From Microvirga vignae (GTDB lineage: Bacteria > Pseudomonadota > Alphaproteobacteria > Rhizobiales > Beijerinckiaceae), in the NCBI RefSeq assembly GCF_001017175.1, contig NZ_LCYG01000077.1, positions 1 to 43,531 on the forward strand: DNA of 43,531 bases, given 5' to 3'. How positions within the stretch are numbered: position 1 is the stretch's first letter; every line of letters starts with the position of its first letter. The notes beneath the pieces were generated by a model that made no database searches, had not been told where the DNA came from, and saw only the letters and a list, made by a program, of their open reading frames with translations. Positions 16,278-24,881 of this stretch are shown here, in pieces. Position numbers and translations under genes: made by a program.

Positions 16278-17696
16278 ATGATGAAGCCCCATATCGACCA
16301 AGTCGATCAATCCAGACGGCAGCGCTCGGCTGTTGCCTTTTCCACTCTGGTCTCATGGGCTGCCGAGGCCGTCAGGGCGCCCTTGCCGGAGCCAGTCCGC
16401 CGCCGCGCGGCGCTTATCCTCGCGGATGATCTCGGCGCCATGGTCGCCGGAGCGGCCGAGCCACAGGTCGTCGCTGTCCAGACCGGATTGGCCCGAACGT
16501 CGAGAGTCCCGGAGGCGACGGTGTTTGCAAAGGGCGCATCGCGGCTCGACCGCTATTCGGCTGCCGCGGCAAACGGGATGGCCGCGACCTGGTGCGAGTT
16601 GGACGAGGGATTCCGAGGCGTGCCCTGCCACGCCGGCGCTTATGCGCTGCCCGCGCTTCTAGCGGAAGCCGAAGCCTGCAGCGCGTCGGTGGAGAGCGTT
16701 CTGGCCTCCCTTGCCGTTGCCTATGAGATCACGACCCGCATCGCGCGGGCCTTTCCCGTCGCCACGCTCACCGTTCACCCGCACGCAGCCTTCGCCGCGA
16801 TCGGTGCCGCCGCAGGCGTGGCTTTGGTCCGCAAGACCGATGCCGCAACCCTGCTTGCGGCCGTAAGCGGCGCCGCGGGCATGTCCTTCGCCGGCCCCTA
16901 CAATCATGCAATCGAAGGCGCGCTCGTGCGCAATGCATGGACGTCAGCCGGAAGCTGGGTCGGTCTGCGCTCTGTCGATTGGGCTGAGGCAGGCATCGGA
17001 GGGATGGCGGAGACCGCTTACGACGTGTTTGTCGGCACCTTCGGCACTGGCTGGGTGCCTGAAGCCTTGACGGAAAGGCTCGGCGAGCATTGGGGAGTTG
17101 CGGGCGGCTACCATAAGATCTTCGCCTGCTGCCAATATGCTCATTCCGCAATCGAGGCGACGCTCGACCTTCATGCCCAGCTCGCTGCATCCGGGCGCAG
17201 GAGCGCGGACATTCTCGAGATCGTCGTCGAAACTCATCCGCACGGCTTGACCCTCGCGACCGTCGAGCCACGGACGACGCTCGCCGCGAAGTTCTCGATG
17301 CCGCATGCGGTCGCAGCATCGGCAGTTGTTGGAACCGGAGGACAGAAAGCGTTCTCTGACGCAACACTTTCGGATCCCGATATTGCCGCCTTGCGCCAGC
17401 GTGTCAGGCTTGTGCCTCATCCCGAGATCGGGGCTTGGCCCAAGGATCGTCCGGCGAGAATCTCTTGGCGCTTCTCCGACGGCGAGACCTGGACGGCAGC
17501 CTGCGATAGTGCGCGAGGCGGAGCCGATCAGCCCTTCGATCAGGCGACGCTGTTCGAAAAGCTGTCTGAGACGACCGGCGATACGTTTCCCAGAATGGCA
17601 GAAACGCTCGCGGCGATCGTCGCCTGCGAGCCCGATGCACTGCGCCGTCCGTGGCGCGCCTCTGCGGCAGAGATGCTTCGAGGAGACGCTTCATGA
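16278..17696 (+). CDS. MmgE/PrpD-family dehydratase or isomerase (472 aa)
   Basis: MmgE/PrpD fold protein, the family of 2-methylcitrate dehydratase, cis-aconitate decarboxylase and related dehydratases/isomerases of tricarboxylates and dicarboxylates. It has the helical N-terminal domain (RRAALILADDLGAMVAG), HPHAAFAAIGAAAG and the GGYHKIFACCQYAHSAIEA segment. I take the ATG at 16278, which has a GAGG at 16268-16271 at suitable distance, over the TTG at 16266. The stop overlaps the next ATG by 4 nt (ATGA). In the operon it would hydrate or dehydrate the acid between the flavoprotein and the lyase; the substrate is inferred. Confidence 0.9.
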   Translation: MMKPHIDQVDQSRRQRSAVAFSTLVSWAAEAVRAPLPEPVRRRAALILADDLGAMVAGAAEPQVVAVQTGLARTSRVPEATVFAKGASRLDRYSAAAANGMAATWCELDEGFRGVPCHAGAYALPALLAEAEACSASVESVLASLAVAYEITTRIARAFPVATLTVHPHAAFAAIGAAAGVALVRKTDAATLLAAVSGAAGMSFAGPYNHAIEGALVRNAWTSAGSWVGLRSVDWAEAGIGGMAETAYDVFVGTFGTGWVPEALTERLGEHWGVAGGYHKIFACCQYAHSAIEATLDLHAQLAASGRRSADILEIVVETHPHGLTLATVEPRTTLAAKFSMPHAVAASAVVGTGGQKAFSDATLSDPDIAALRQRVRLVPHPEIGAWPKDRPARISWRFSDGETWTAACDSARGGADQPFDQATLFEKLSETTGDTFPRMAETLAAIVACEPDALRRPWRASAAEMLRGDAS

Positions 17697-19060
17697 ACGA
17701 GGATGTCGATGTCCTGATCATCGGCGCTGGCGCGTGTGGTCTTGCGGCCGCGATCGCGGCTCACGACGCCGGAGCCTCGGCGGCGATCATCGAGAAACTC
17801 GATCGGCCGGGAGGGAACTCCTCCCTGTCCACTGGCTCTGTGCCGGCGGCGAACAGCCGCTTCCAGCGGGAAGCCGGCATTGTCGATGATCCGGAAACCT
17901 ATGTTCGCGACTTGATGGCCATCGCCAAAGAAACTGATGACCTTGATCTGGTGAGGCGGCTCGCCTCTGTTTCGGCCGAGACTGTTGAATGGCTCGTCGA
18001 TACAGTGGGCGCGCGGATTACGCTGGTGACGGCTTACAAGCATATCGGCCATTCCGTGCCGCGCCTGCATGCGCCCGTCTCCCGTCGCGGCCAAGACCTT
18101 GTCGACGATCTCGTCTCGGCGGTCGAGCAGCGTGGCGTACCGATTGCGGTCGGGAACAGCGCCCGCGAGCTCATTGTCGAGGACGACGTCGTCAAGGGCG
18201 CGGTCATCGACACTGGCGACAGCGTGAGCGAGATCCGTGCGAAGAAGACCATTCTCGCCCTGAACGGCTTTGCCGCGAACGCGGATCTCGTGAAGCGCTT
18301 CTGCCCTGAAATCGCCGGCGCGCAGTATTTTGGCGCACTTGGTTCGACAGGCGAGGCGGTAATCTGGGGTGAGAAGCTCGGAGCCGACTTGGCGAACATG
18401 GCCGCCTACCAGGGCTATGCGGCGGTTGCTCACCCCCATGGCAGTCTCCTGTCCTGGACGACTATCGAGAAGGGCGGCTTCCTTGTCGGCGCGGATGCCC
18501 GCCGCTTCGGGGATGAGAGCCTCGGCTATTCCGGCTTTGCCCGCGTCGTGCTCGAGCAGGGCGAATACGCCTACGCGATATTCGACCAGAAGATCTTCGA
18601 CATCGCAGCGGGCGAAGAGGAATTTCTCGAGCTTGCGAAGTATGGCGGACTGAAGAAAGCCGATACACCCGAGGAGATCGCACAGGCCTACGGCCTTGAT
18701 CCAAGTGCATTGGCATCGGAGCTGGAAGCCTACAACGCCGCGGCGTCGGGCGCGACGGCGGATCGGTTCGGCCGTAAGGATTTCGGCACCGGTCCCTTGC
18801 GCGCGCCGCTCTATGCCTGCCGTGTTGTGCCGGGATTGTTTCACACCCAGGGCGGCCTACGGATCGATGCCGACGGGCGAGTGCTCAGGCCGGACGGATC
18901 GGCGATTGGCAATCTGTTCGCCGGCGGTGGCGCGGCGGCTGGGATCAGCGGACGGGAAGGAGCGCTCGGATACGCATCTGGCAATGGTCTCCTCTCCGCT
19001 CTGGCGCTTGGGCGCTTGGCAGGGCTCGCCGCCGCGCACGAGATCCGCGAAGGTCGATGA
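17693..19060 (+). CDS. FAD-dependent oxidoreductase, fumarate reductase/tricarballylate dehydrogenase-like flavoprotein (455 aa)
   Basis: FAD_binding_2 flavoprotein. The dinucleotide motif is GAGACG at residues 11-16, with the acidic ribose-binding end in IIEKLDRPGGNSS. The C-terminal block TQGGLRIDADGRVL then LFAGGG and GYASGNGLLSALALG is typical of fumarate reductase flavoprotein and 3-ketosteroid or tricarballylate dehydrogenases. The ATG at 17693 overlaps the PrpD-type stop (ATGA); the upstream extension from 17651 is not native. It probably desaturates a dicarboxylate or ring carbon pair; the electron acceptor is not evident nearby. Confidence 0.9.
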   Translation: MNEDVDVLIIGAGACGLAAAIAAHDAGASAAIIEKLDRPGGNSSLSTGSVPAANSRFQREAGIVDDPETYVRDLMAIAKETDDLDLVRRLASVSAETVEWLVDTVGARITLVTAYKHIGHSVPRLHAPVSRRGQDLVDDLVSAVEQRGVPIAVGNSARELIVEDDVVKGAVIDTGDSVSEIRAKKTILALNGFAANADLVKRFCPEIAGAQYFGALGSTGEAVIWGEKLGADLANMAAYQGYAAVAHPHGSLLSWTTIEKGGFLVGADARRFGDESLGYSGFARVVLEQGEYAYAIFDQKIFDIAAGEEEFLELAKYGGLKKADTPEEIAQAYGLDPSALASELEAYNAAASGATADRFGRKDFGTGPLRAPLYACRVVPGLFHTQGGLRIDADGRVLRPDGSAIGNLFAGGGAAAGISGREGALGYASGNGLLSALALGRLAGLAAAHEIREGR

Positions 19061-19072
19061 CAGGGAGACAAC

Positions 19073-20485
19073 ATGATGGAATATGATCTGACCATCCGCG
19101 ACGGCGAGGCGATTTTGCCCGGCCAGGGTCGGACCGCCTGCGACATCGCCATCCGTGACGGCCGCATCGCGGCGATACTCTCGCCTGGCGAGAGCGCTCC
19201 CGCGCGCGAGAACATCTCTGCACGGGGACTTGTGGTCATGCCCGGTGCAATCGACGTCCATCTCCATCTCGGCCACGGCAAGGACATTTCGCGGCCACGC
19301 GAGCCCGGCGATGCAGATCGCGAAACGGCAGCTGCCGCCAAGGGCGGTGTGACCTGCTTTATCCCTTATCTGATGGCGACCGACCCCTTCGAGGCAATCT
19401 TCGATGAGGTGATTGCTGTCACGGAACAGGGTGCACGGATCGATTTCGGCTATCACTTCATCATCTCGACCGAGGAGCAATTGGCTGGCGTGCCGCGCTA
19501 TGTCGGCGAATACGGAGCACCGAGCTTCAAGATCTTCATGAACAATCGGGGTGGAGAGGGCGCGCGCCTCGGCTTGCCAGATATTGACGACGGGTTTCTC
19601 TTCCGGCTCTGCGAGGCAGCTGCCGCGCATGGCGGCATGGTTTGCCCTCACCCGGAAACGATTGAGATCGCCTGGGTGCTACGGGATCGGGTGAAGAAGC
19701 AGGATCCGGACGGCCGCAACGGCCTTGCCACCTGGAACGCCACCCGTCCGCCTTTTGTCGAGGCGGATGCCGTCCAGCGCTCCGCCTACATCGCCTCCCA
19801 GACCGGCGCGCCACTCTATGTGGTACATACCTCCTCCGCCGAAGCGCTCGAAGCCGCCTTGCGTCATCGCCGGGCTGGTGCGCAGGTCTTCGTCGAAACC
19901 TGCCCCCATTATCTGACTCACGATATCGGTTGGGCGGGCGGAGATATTGGTAAGATCAATCCACCGCTCCGTGAGGCGTCCGACCGGGAGAGACTGTGGC
20001 GGGCACTGATTGACGGAGAAGTGGATACCGTTGGAACCGATCATGTCCATCGTGACATCTCCTCGAAGGAGGGTGGCGTCTGGGCGGCGTCACCGGGCTG
20101 CCCCGGCCTTGAGACGCTTCTGCCGGTGCTGCTGAGCGAAGGACATCACCGCCGCGGGCTTTCACTTGAGCGCATCGCCGAGGTCACGGCCACGAACCCT
20201 GCGCGTATCATGGGGATAGGACACGCCAAGGGAGCCATCGTTCCCGGCCTCGATGCTGACCTCACGCTGGTCGACCTCGACGCGACGTGGACCCTTGAAC
20301 GTTCGGACATCGTGTCGAGCGCCGGTTATTCCATCTATGAAGGCGAGACCTTCCGGGGGCGGATCAACGATACCTTCGTCCGCGGACGCCCAGTTCTGCG
20401 AGAGGGCGCATTGGTCGACGGAGCAAGCGGGACGGGCCGTTACGTGCGCAGGCGTCTCGATCTGCCAAGGAGCCCGGCCAGGTAG
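19073..20485 (+). CDS. Cyclic amidohydrolase, dihydroorotase/hydantoinase/allantoinase type (470 aa)
   Basis: Binuclear metal amidohydrolase with all metal ligands present: His63 and His65 in DVHLHLG, carboxylated Lys153 in SFKIFMNN, His193 in CPHPE, His252 in VVHTSS and Asp323 in GTDHVH. It hydrolyses a cyclic amide ring, as in hydantoinase, dihydroorotase or allantoinase. The start ATG at 19073 (or 19076) follows a GGGAGA. It ends the lyase operon and is followed by a perfect 11-bp hairpin. The 12-nt gap to the flavoprotein supports co-transcription. Its close family relative at 22909-24339 faces it in the converging operon. Confidence 0.92.
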   Translation: MMEYDLTIRDGEAILPGQGRTACDIAIRDGRIAAILSPGESAPARENISARGLVVMPGAIDVHLHLGHGKDISRPREPGDADRETAAAAKGGVTCFIPYLMATDPFEAIFDEVIAVTEQGARIDFGYHFIISTEEQLAGVPRYVGEYGAPSFKIFMNNRGGEGARLGLPDIDDGFLFRLCEAAAAHGGMVCPHPETIEIAWVLRDRVKKQDPDGRNGLATWNATRPPFVEADAVQRSAYIASQTGAPLYVVHTSSAEALEAALRHRRAGAQVFVETCPHYLTHDIGWAGGDIGKINPPLREASDRERLWRALIDGEVDTVGTDHVHRDISSKEGGVWAASPGCPGLETLLPVLLSEGHHRRGLSLERIAEVTATNPARIMGIGHAKGAIVPGLDADLTLVDLDATWTLERSDIVSSAGYSIYEGETFRGRINDTFVRGRPVLREGALVDGASGTGRYVRRRLDLPRSPAR

Positions 20486-20522
20486 AGGTCGCGGGAAGGT
20501 TATCTCGGTGAGCAGCGTGCAA

Positions 20523-20551
20523 GGGTGGCGGACAGGACAGGTCCGCCACCC
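20523..20551. terminator. Perfect 11-bp hairpin between converging operons
   Basis: GGGTGGCGGAC (20523-20533) and GTCCGCCACCC (20541-20551) form a perfect stem with a 7-nt loop. It lies in the 74-nt space between the stop at 20485 (plus) and the stop at 20560 (minus). It is a likely bidirectional terminator, without a T-run. Confidence 0.7.
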
Positions 20552-20559
20552 CTGGTACC

Positions 20560-21558
20560 TTAATGCGTGTCGAAAAGGGTCTGCACCTCGTCGGGATTGC
20601 TCGTCTGCGTGAGCGCAAGCGCCAGGAGGATTCGCGCTTTCTGCGGGGTTAGGTTATCCGCTCCGATCATGGCCTTGTCTTTCAGATAGGAGCGCCGGGC
20701 GACGCGGCCGCTTCCGGCACGGCTCGACTGCACGATCAGGACGCCCGCCTGCGCGGCCTTTTCGAACGACTCGCGCTCGAGGGGCGTTGTCAGTCCCGGC
20801 GGCAGGCCAGCGGAGACGAGGCCGCGCGTGCCCGCAGCGACGAAAGCATCCACCGCGCAGCCATCGGAGCCGGCGTAGGAATAGACGATATCCACGCGCG
20901 GGAATTCGGTGATCCTGGCGATGTCGAAAGCGGATTCCAACGTGTGTCGCCGCAGCGGTGCACGGTAGAAATATACCCCATCGCCGTCGACGTGACCGAG
21001 CAGGCCAAAGTCTCGGCTCTTGAAGGTCTGCAGCCGGTAAGTGGACGTTTTCGAAGCGTCGCGTGCGCTGTGGATCTCGTCATTGAGCACGATCAGCACG
21101 CCCTTGCCCCCGGCCTGCGGGTCGATCGCCGTCCGCACTGCCGACACGAGGTTCATCCCCACGTCAGAACTGAGGGCGCTGGCTGGGCGCTGAGCACCCA
21201 CGAGAACCACGGGCTTGTCGGTCTTCAGCACAAGGCTCAGGAAATAGGCGGTTTCTTCCAGTGTGGCCGTGCCGTGCAGAATGACGAAGCCGCTGATGTC
21301 GGCCTGCTCGCGGGCCGTCCTCGTGATCAGCTGTGCGAGTTCCAGCCAGTCTGCCGGCGCGATCTTGGTGCTCCCGACAGCGCGGAAAGGGAGGGGAAGC
21401 AGCTCTGCGAATTGCGCAGCTTCGGGCACCCGCTCGATTGCCTCCGCAGGCTCCATCTTGCGGCCGGTTTCGGGATAGTCGAGCACCTCAAGGGAGTGGG
21501 TGCTAATGGACGAAATGGTTCCCCCTGTGCCGATGACGGCGATCTTGGGCTTGCTCAT
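20560..21558 (-). CDS. Type II asparaginase-fold amidohydrolase with altered substrate pocket (332 aa)
   Basis: L-asparaginase/glutaminase fold protein. Nucleophile Thr14 is in GTGGTIS, Thr97 is in LHGTATLEET and the catalytic Lys is in the NDEIHSARDASKTST block. The normally invariant HGTD motif reads HGTA (Ala98 at the place of E. coli Asp90), and the substrate-binding GSQD is GSTK (Thr64 at the place of Gln59). These residues bind the alpha-amino group of asparagine, so the substrate may be an amide without one. I use the ATG at 21558, with GGAGG at 21570-21566; the longer frame from 21651 lies in the CobW gene. It is last in the hydantoinase operon, 11 nt after the CobW stop. No signal peptide, so cytoplasmic. 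Confidence 0.88.
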   Translation of the reverse strand: MSKPKIAVIGTGGTISSISTHSLEVLDYPETGRKMEPAEAIERVPEAAQFAELLPLPFRAVGSTKIAPADWLELAQLITRTAREQADISGFVILHGTATLEETAYFLSLVLKTDKPVVLVGAQRPASALSSDVGMNLVSAVRTAIDPQAGGKGVLIVLNDEIHSARDASKTSTYRLQTFKSRDFGLLGHVDGDGVYFYRAPLRRHTLESAFDIARITEFPRVDIVYSYAGSDGCAVDAFVAAGTRGLVSAGLPPGLTTPLERESFEKAAQAGVLIVQSSRAGSGRVARRSYLKDKAMIGADNLTPQKARILLALALTQTSNPDEVQTLFDTH

Positions 21559-21569
21559 GATTTTTCCTC

Positions 21570-22571
21570 CTAGGCGAGCATCGTGGGTTCTGCCGGTCCT
21601 GTAATGCTGGCGACCTCTGCTTCGAGCGCTTCCAGCAGAAGGCCAGGCCACCGTTCCGGAAGTTCGTGGCCGATCAGTATGATCCGGGATCGGCGCTCCG
21701 CTGACGGCCAGCTGGGAAGAAAGATCGGCTTGTGGACCATGTGCTGGACGCAGTGGATCGCCATCGGCTGCTCCGGCAACTCCCGGATGGCGATCAGCCC
21801 CTTCGCGCGGAGCAGTCTTGGTCCGAGATGCGCCGCCAGCCCTTCGAGAAACAGGGGCAGTGTCAGCGCGGACAAAGGCCGATCGCTGACGATCGAGACG
21901 GTCGAGAAGTTGTAGCTATGGCGATGAGGTCTCAGGCGCAACGAAAGTGTTTGCATGGAAGCGCTTAACACGCCGCGGGAAGTCTCGGCCTGATGCACGA
22001 GATCGCCTTTCCAGTCGCGCGCATCCATGATGCGGGCCGTCTGGTTGATCGCTCCCAATGTCGCTGCGACGTCTTTGAAGCCGCCTTCGGCCACATCCTT
22101 CTTGGTGACGAGCAGCATGTCGGCCATTGCGACCTGCCGCCGGGCCTCGGCGTAGCGCTCAATCGTCGAAGCCCCGGAAATCACATCGACCGTGGTGACC
22201 ACGCCATCGACAAAGAAGCTCGACGCAATCATCCGGTCGCCAGCCAGCGCTTGGAGAATCGGCACCGGGTCGGCAAGCCCCGAGGTTTCGATAACGACGC
22301 GATCGAAGTTGATTTCTCCAGCTGAGCGGCGGGCCTCCAGAAGTGCGAGTGTCTTGGCGAGACTTGATGATACCCGGCAGCACAGGCAGCCGGTGCTGAG
22401 AGCAATCAGGGTTTCGTCTCCGGTCTCGACGAGATCATGATCGAGCCCGATTTCGCCGAACTCGTTGATCAGCACGGCGGCTTTCGAGAAGGCGGGCTCG
22501 CGCAGCAGGCGCGACAACAACGTCGTCTTGCCGCTGCCTAAAAACCCCGTGAGAAGCGTAACCGGGATCAT
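21570..22571 (-). CDS. CobW/COG0523-family GTPase, putative metallochaperone (333 aa)
   Basis: G3E GTPase. Walker A is GFLGSGKTT at residues 9-17, the metal-binding CLCC is at 62-65, there is an ETSGLADP switch block and TKKD in the place of the guanine-specificity motif. The family inserts or delivers Zn, Co or Fe to client enzymes. The open frame extends to 22967 without family similarity; the ATG at 22571 overlaps the stop of the 116-aa gene by 4 nt (ATGA) and gives the expected MIPVTLLTGFLGSG start. The binuclear-metal hydantoinase two genes upstream is the obvious client, which is inference from context. Confidence 0.92.
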   Translation of the reverse strand: MIPVTLLTGFLGSGKTTLLSRLLREPAFSKAAVLINEFGEIGLDHDLVETGDETLIALSTGCLCCRVSSSLAKTLALLEARRSAGEINFDRVVIETSGLADPVPILQALAGDRMIASSFFVDGVVTTVDVISGASTIERYAEARRQVAMADMLLVTKKDVAEGGFKDVAATLGAINQTARIMDARDWKGDLVHQAETSRGVLSASMQTLSLRLRPHRHSYNFSTVSIVSDRPLSALTLPLFLEGLAAHLGPRLLRAKGLIAIRELPEQPMAIHCVQHMVHKPIFLPSWPSAERRSRIILIGHELPERWPGLLLEALEAEVASITGPAEPTMLA

Positions 22572-22918
22572 ACCGCACCGGGAGAAACGCCAAGCCGCAT
22601 CGCGGAGGATTCCATCGGGGGAATGTCGAGCGCCGCCCTGACGGTCTCGAGCACACCAAGAATTGAGCTGCACGCCCGCGGGCGCGGAGTGGAACATCCA
22701 CCCACGATAGTGACAGACCAGCGGATCAGGTCGGATTGCGGCCGGTGAGGCTCGATGGTGGCGAAAGGCGCTCCGGTCTCGTCGCAAAGAACGATGGCCG
22801 AGGAGGTGTCCAATGGCTGCACGCAGTGTCGGGCGTCCCAGAGGACGAGGCTCTCCGCCAGCAGCGCATGGAGCGCCTGCATGATCTCTGCCTGATCCCT
22901 GTCGTCCGTCAGAGACAT
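22568..22918 (-). CDS. Uncharacterised 116-aa protein coupled to hydantoinase and CobW genes
   Basis: I do not recognise the family. The ATG at 22918 overlaps the hydantoinase stop by 10 nt and its stop overlaps the CobW start by 4 nt, so expression of all three is tightly linked. The protein is soluble, with a helical N-terminus (QAEIMQALHALLAESLVLWD), a middle beta-like part (AIVLCDETGAPFATIEP, SVTIVGG) and a C-terminal helix (ILGVLETVRAALDI). Cys27-type scattered cysteines and histidine in WDARHCVQP could bind metal, but this is speculation. It may be a small subunit or maturation factor of the hydantoinase. Confidence 0.7.
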   Translation of the reverse strand: MSLTDDRDQAEIMQALHALLAESLVLWDARHCVQPLDTSSAIVLCDETGAPFATIEPHRPQSDLIRWSVTIVGGCSTPRPRACSSILGVLETVRAALDIPPMESSAMRLGVSPGAV

Positions 22919-24339
22919 GGGCCCGCCAGGATGTCCGAGGAGATCTTGCGGGGAAGATATGTTCCATCCGTCGCCTCTCCGAAGAACTCGCCGTTCTCCA
23001 TCACGATCATGCCCCGAAGCATGGTCAGCGACGGCCAGACGGCGACCTCGTGGCCCTCCCAGGGCGAATAATCGGCCTCATGGAGCTCTTCCCGCCGCAG
23101 CACGCGGCGAAGCCCGGGATCGAGAATGACGATGTCGGCATCGCTGCCGGCGGCGATGGCGCCCTTGCGAGGATAAAGTCCCATCAGTTTCGCCGCATTG
23201 GTGGAAACGAGATCGACGAACCTCTCCAGCGAATATTTCCGCCGCTCGACCATTTCCGTGTACATCAGCGACACGCGCGGCTCGACCCCGGCATTGCCGC
23301 CTGTCGTGTCGTCGATGCGCTTCCCTTGCGTTTTGGTGGCAAGGGTGCAGCAGATTTCGTCCGTCGCGATGGCATTGATCGTGCCGTCGAGCGTTCCCGC
23401 CCAGAGCGCGTTCTGGTCCTCCTTCGACTTCAGGGACGGATAGGTGTGATAGATCTGGCCGTTCTCGCGCTTGTAGTCTTCGCTGGTGTACATGATGTAT
23501 TGGTGGAGCGATTCGCCGTAAATCGGCAGCTGCCTTGCCCTTGCGGCGCGGATCGCCTCGACGCCGCTGGCGGCGCTGACATGCATCATGTAGAGCGCAG
23601 TTCCCGGCACCTGCTCGGCAAGCCGGATGACACGCCGGAAGGACAAGTCCTCCGACAGGGCGTTGTGCACCTCGGCCATGTTCGCGAAACCGGTGCGGCC
23701 TTCGCGGATCAGCTTGTCATACATGTGCATGACGATGTCGTTGTCTTCCGCATGGATGACGCCCATGCCGCCGTTCGCAGCGATGACCTTGAATACCTCC
23801 CAGATGTCGCCGAACTTGACCATCCGGCCACGGGTGCTCGGACGGATGTCGGTGGTGAAGATTTTGATCGTCGGATAGCCCGCTTGGATGGTCTCGGCGA
23901 TCTGGCCGAAGAGATCGGCGGGGAGGGTGCCTTCCACCATGACATGATAGGCGTAGTCGCAATAGCACTGTCCGATCCAGGTCTTGTCGCGCGTCTCGAT
24001 GGTGTCACGGATCGTGGTGCCGTGTGTCCAGCGGGCGAAATCGATGATTGTCGTGGTGCCGCCGTGGAGAGCGGCCTTGCTCACGATAGGAGGGGGATCC
24101 GAGAGGCCCGCTGTGCCGTCCGGGTTCGGAACATGCCAAGCACAGTGGACATGGGGATCGATCCCGCCTGGAATCACGATCCTGCCCGTGGCGTCGATCA
24201 AACGGAGGCCAGGGGCGGCTTCGAACGTGCCGGCCGCGGCGACTGCGGCGATCCTGCCGCCGGAGATGGCAATGTCATAGGCCCCGGCCCCATGGGAGGT
24301 CGCCACCTTGTCTGAGCGGATTACGAGGTCGATCAACAT
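22909..24339 (-). CDS. Dihydropyrimidinase/hydantoinase-type amidohydrolase (476 aa)
   Basis: Cyclic amidohydrolase with the full binuclear site: His63 and His65 in DPHVHC, Lys159 in PTIKIFTT, His196 in GVIHAED, His253 in MMHVSAASG and Asp327 in IATDEI. The HVSAASG and KRENGQIYHTYPSLKSKED segments are typical of the dihydropyrimidinase/hydantoinase group. It opens a hydantoin or dihydropyrimidine-type ring to an N-carbamoyl acid. It is first in a minus-strand operon, about 145 nt from a promoter and operator at 24483-24511, and overlaps the 116-aa gene by 10 nt. The ring substrate is not predictable. Confidence 0.93.
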   Translation of the reverse strand: MLIDLVIRSDKVATSHGAGAYDIAISGGRIAAVAAAGTFEAAPGLRLIDATGRIVIPGGIDPHVHCAWHVPNPDGTAGLSDPPPIVSKAALHGGTTTIIDFARWTHGTTIRDTIETRDKTWIGQCYCDYAYHVMVEGTLPADLFGQIAETIQAGYPTIKIFTTDIRPSTRGRMVKFGDIWEVFKVIAANGGMGVIHAEDNDIVMHMYDKLIREGRTGFANMAEVHNALSEDLSFRRVIRLAEQVPGTALYMMHVSAASGVEAIRAARARQLPIYGESLHQYIMYTSEDYKRENGQIYHTYPSLKSKEDQNALWAGTLDGTINAIATDEICCTLATKTQGKRIDDTTGGNAGVEPRVSLMYTEMVERRKYSLERFVDLVSTNAAKLMGLYPRKGAIAAGSDADIVILDPGLRRVLRREELHEADYSPWEGHEVAVWPSLTMLRGMIVMENGEFFGEATDGTYLPRKISSDILAGPCL

Positions 24340-24482
24340 CAGACTCCATCGAATTGCGTACTGCGGCTAAGCCAGCCGCATGCCGGAGAGGGGGCTGCAG
24401 GAGCGCCCACCCCATAGGATTATGACAGCTGCACTATGAGCTGTCGGCGGGGTCCAGCCATATTCGAGCACAGCCGGACTTC

Positions 24483-24511
24483 AGGATACGTGGTAAGTCT
24501 ACTGTTGACAA
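24483..24511 (-). promoter_or_regulatory. Predicted sigma-70 promoter of the hydantoinase operon
   Basis: On the minus strand TTGTCA (24511-24506), a 17-nt spacer and TATCCT (24488-24483). The -35 lies inside operator site 4. By-eye prediction. Confidence 0.5.
24497..24511. promoter_or_regulatory. Operator site 4 of the shared 15-bp motif
   Basis: The plus strand reads GTCTACTGTTGACAA, the least perfect of the five sites. It lies between the divergent hydantoinase operon (minus) and the AtzG-like/amidase operon (plus). TTGACA at 24505-24510 could be the plus-strand -35, though no good -10 follows. Nothing else is seen in the 284-nt gap 24340-24623. Confidence 0.68.
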
Positions 24512-24623
24512 TCTGCAGCAGCTCAGTGTTCAAATTTGTTTAACAGACAGTCAGGCACGCGGGTACCGCAACCGAGTTGACCAAAGCATTGTGCTCTTCA
24601 TTCCCAACATGATGGAGTAGGTG

Positions 24624-24881
24624 ATGGCTGGATCATCCAGAGCCGAGGATCGAACAGCATCGGCTGCCGAGCAGAACGGGCGGGGACGAGCGATGGAAGA
24701 TCTGGCTCGCGCCAGTCTCGATCTGCAGGGCGTTCCCAGGACAGGCACGCGTGTAACCGAGATCGCGGTCGAGGCCGGAAGGCTTGCTGGCAACCTCTCA
24801 GCCCATGTCGGCCTCCTGTCCTACTATGACGAGCCGTCGCATTTCGCCGTGCTGCTCATGGATGAGAAGGCCGATGAATAA
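24624..24881 (+). CDS. Small AtzG/GatC-like amidase partner (85 aa)
   Basis: An 85-aa protein with a helical C-terminal two thirds (a TEIAVEAGRLAGNLSAHVGLL segment, followed by a short tail). It precedes and overlaps an amidase gene by 8 nt. This repeats the arrangement of the 66-aa and 72-aa genes at 1416 and 29158, although the sequence is less similar to those. The start ATG at 24624 has GGAG at 24614-24617. The GatC/AtzG-like role is inferred from size, position and coupling. Confidence 0.65.
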   Translation: MAGSSRAEDRTASAAEQNGRGRAMEDLARASLDLQGVPRTGTRVTEIAVEAGRLAGNLSAHVGLLSYYDEPSHFAVLLMDEKADE

